NCBI GenBank assembly: GCA_012800465.1
Contig: JAAZJI010000083.1
Coordinates: forward strand, 1 to 6,038
Length of the DNA: 6,038 bases
Source of the DNA: Spirochaetales bacterium
GTDB lineage: Bacteria > Spirochaetota > Spirochaetia > Sphaerochaetales > Sphaerochaetaceae
Direction of reading: 5' to 3'
Within the stretch, counting starts at the first letter, position 1; the number at the start of each line of letters is the position of its first letter. The position numbers and the translations under genes are program-made. A model generated the notes under the pieces. It had not been told where the DNA came from. It did no database searches and was given only the letters and a program-made list of their open reading frames with translations. Shown in pieces: positions 5,526 through 6,038 of this stretch.

Positions 5526-5899
5526 GCCTCAAGCACCTCCAAGCTTACTTCCCAGCCGGTCGACCGACCGTAGATTGCAACGGGCGTCCCGCTGTCCTGT
5601 TTGATGGCCAAGGTTCCCTGCGGCTCAAGCAAATATCCTTTTTTCGTCGTGATGCTCGATCCTCCGATACGTACAGCAGTATCGACGCTCGGATTCCTGA
5701 TGACGATCCGAGTCCTGCCTGAAAGCGGAGACGCTCCTGCTTTTAGCTCCACTGCGGCAGCAGACTGCACTGTAACAGTTCCTACAACCGGAGCGATTGC
5801 TATAACGATCATCTCATTTTGTGCAGGATAGGCAACAGGTTTGTCGGCTATGTTCTGAACTTGAACTTTATTGGGTAAAACTCTTTCAAAAGGATCCAT
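5522..5899 (-). CDS. Hypothetical beta-rich phage-like virion protein (125 aa)
   Basis: A 125-aa protein without signal peptide or membrane helices. The sequence alternates short hydrophobic strands and turns: VQVQNIADKPVAYPAQ, VTVQSAAAVELKAG, TRIVIRNPSVDTAVRIGG and GTPVAIYGRSTGWEV. This suggests a compact all-beta fold of the kind seen in small phage decoration, baseplate or fibre proteins. The repeated hydrophobic-Asn-Pro/Gly pattern in IRNPSVDTAVRIGG followed by GYLLEPQGTLAI resembles small phage structural proteins, but I cannot name a family. The start is ATG 5897-5899 with a strong AGGAGG upstream, inside a TAATG overlap with the preceding reading frame. Its stop overlaps the next ATG. 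It is the first complete gene of the coupled phage-type operon that ends with the DGR. Confidence 0.75.
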   Translation of the reverse strand: MDPFERVLPNKVQVQNIADKPVAYPAQNEMIVIAIAPVVGTVTVQSAAAVELKAGASPLSGRTRIVIRNPSVDTAVRIGGSSITTKKGYLLEPQGTLAIKQDSGTPVAIYGRSTGWEVSLEVLEA

Positions 5900-6015
5900 T
5901 AGACTACCTCCTCACTTAGAAGCACAAGATCACCATTCTGGATCTTGAAGCCATATCTATAGAGCCAATTTCAAAATAGCCCACCAGCATGATAAATATG
6001 CATTTTTCTCTGCAT
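5899..6015 (-). pseudogene. Possible short upstream ORF interrupted by an in-frame TGA
   Basis: Upstream of the 125-aa gene one frame reads NWLYRYGFKIQNGDLVLLSE and then EVV, ending in TAA at 5899-5901 within a TAATG overlap. This has the look of a genuine small-protein C-terminus and fits the operon's chained architecture. No ATG, GTG or TTG precedes it in frame after the TGA at 5971-5973. Upstream of that TGA the same frame has ATG 6013-6015 and encodes MQRKMHIYHAGGLF. It could be a nonsense-mutated small gene, a gene with a nearby frameshift, or chance. Neither half is recognised. Confidence 0.3.
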
Positions 6016-6038
6016 AACAATGCACAATCGTCCAGTCC

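Overview
The window joins two kinds of DNA. Bases 1 to about 2145 are G+C-rich chromosomal sequence: a 12-helix MFS transporter and a YczE/YitT-type membrane protein in a stop/start-overlapping pair on the + strand, then, convergent on the - strand, the C-terminal remnant of a lactonase-type beta-propeller (6-phosphogluconolactonase family). From about 2150 to the right edge the base composition is visibly less G+C-rich and every gene lies on the - strand. This half reads as the end of a prophage or prophage-like element carrying a complete diversity-generating retroelement (DGR).

Read on the - strand (right to left), the element holds: the tail of a short ORF with an in-frame TGA at the window edge; a 125-aa beta-rich protein; a 72-aa protein; a 438-aa phage-type variable protein with a C-type-lectin/formylglycine-generating-enzyme-like C-terminal domain; an Avd-like four-helix-bundle accessory protein; a 120-bp template repeat (TR); a structured spacer; and a 354-aa DGR reverse transcriptase (RT) with YMDD and the DGR-type SQ motif. 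The order target - avd - TR - RT is that of Bordetella phage BPP-1. The first three complete genes are chained by 1- and 4-bp stop/start overlaps and each has a clear Shine-Dalgarno sequence.

The TR (3464-3583) and the variable repeat (VR, 4006-4125, the last codons of the target gene) align without gaps over 120 bp. They differ at 18 positions, 16 of which are adenines in the coding-strand TR (27 adenines in total). This is the signature of adenine-specific mutagenic retrohoming. The proposed cycle is: TR RNA is copied by RT with Avd, adenines are miscopied, and the cDNA replaces VR, changing the ligand-binding face of the target protein.

The most unusual observation is that the substitutions are spatially sorted by product base. 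Going 5' to 3' along VR, the first 11 changes are all to G, including two at thymines rather than adenines; the last 7 are all to C or T. Other points of interest are a 5-bp stem hairpin at the 3' end of VR that TR lacks, a foldable GC-rich spacer between TR and RT, a carbohydrate-binding-module-like insertion in the target protein, and a 10-bp-period repeat at the junction between the RT gene and the truncated lactonase.

The organism cannot be named from the sequence. It is a bacterium with a G+C-rich chromosome and strong Shine-Dalgarno signals. No integrase, att site, tRNA or rRNA is visible in the window.
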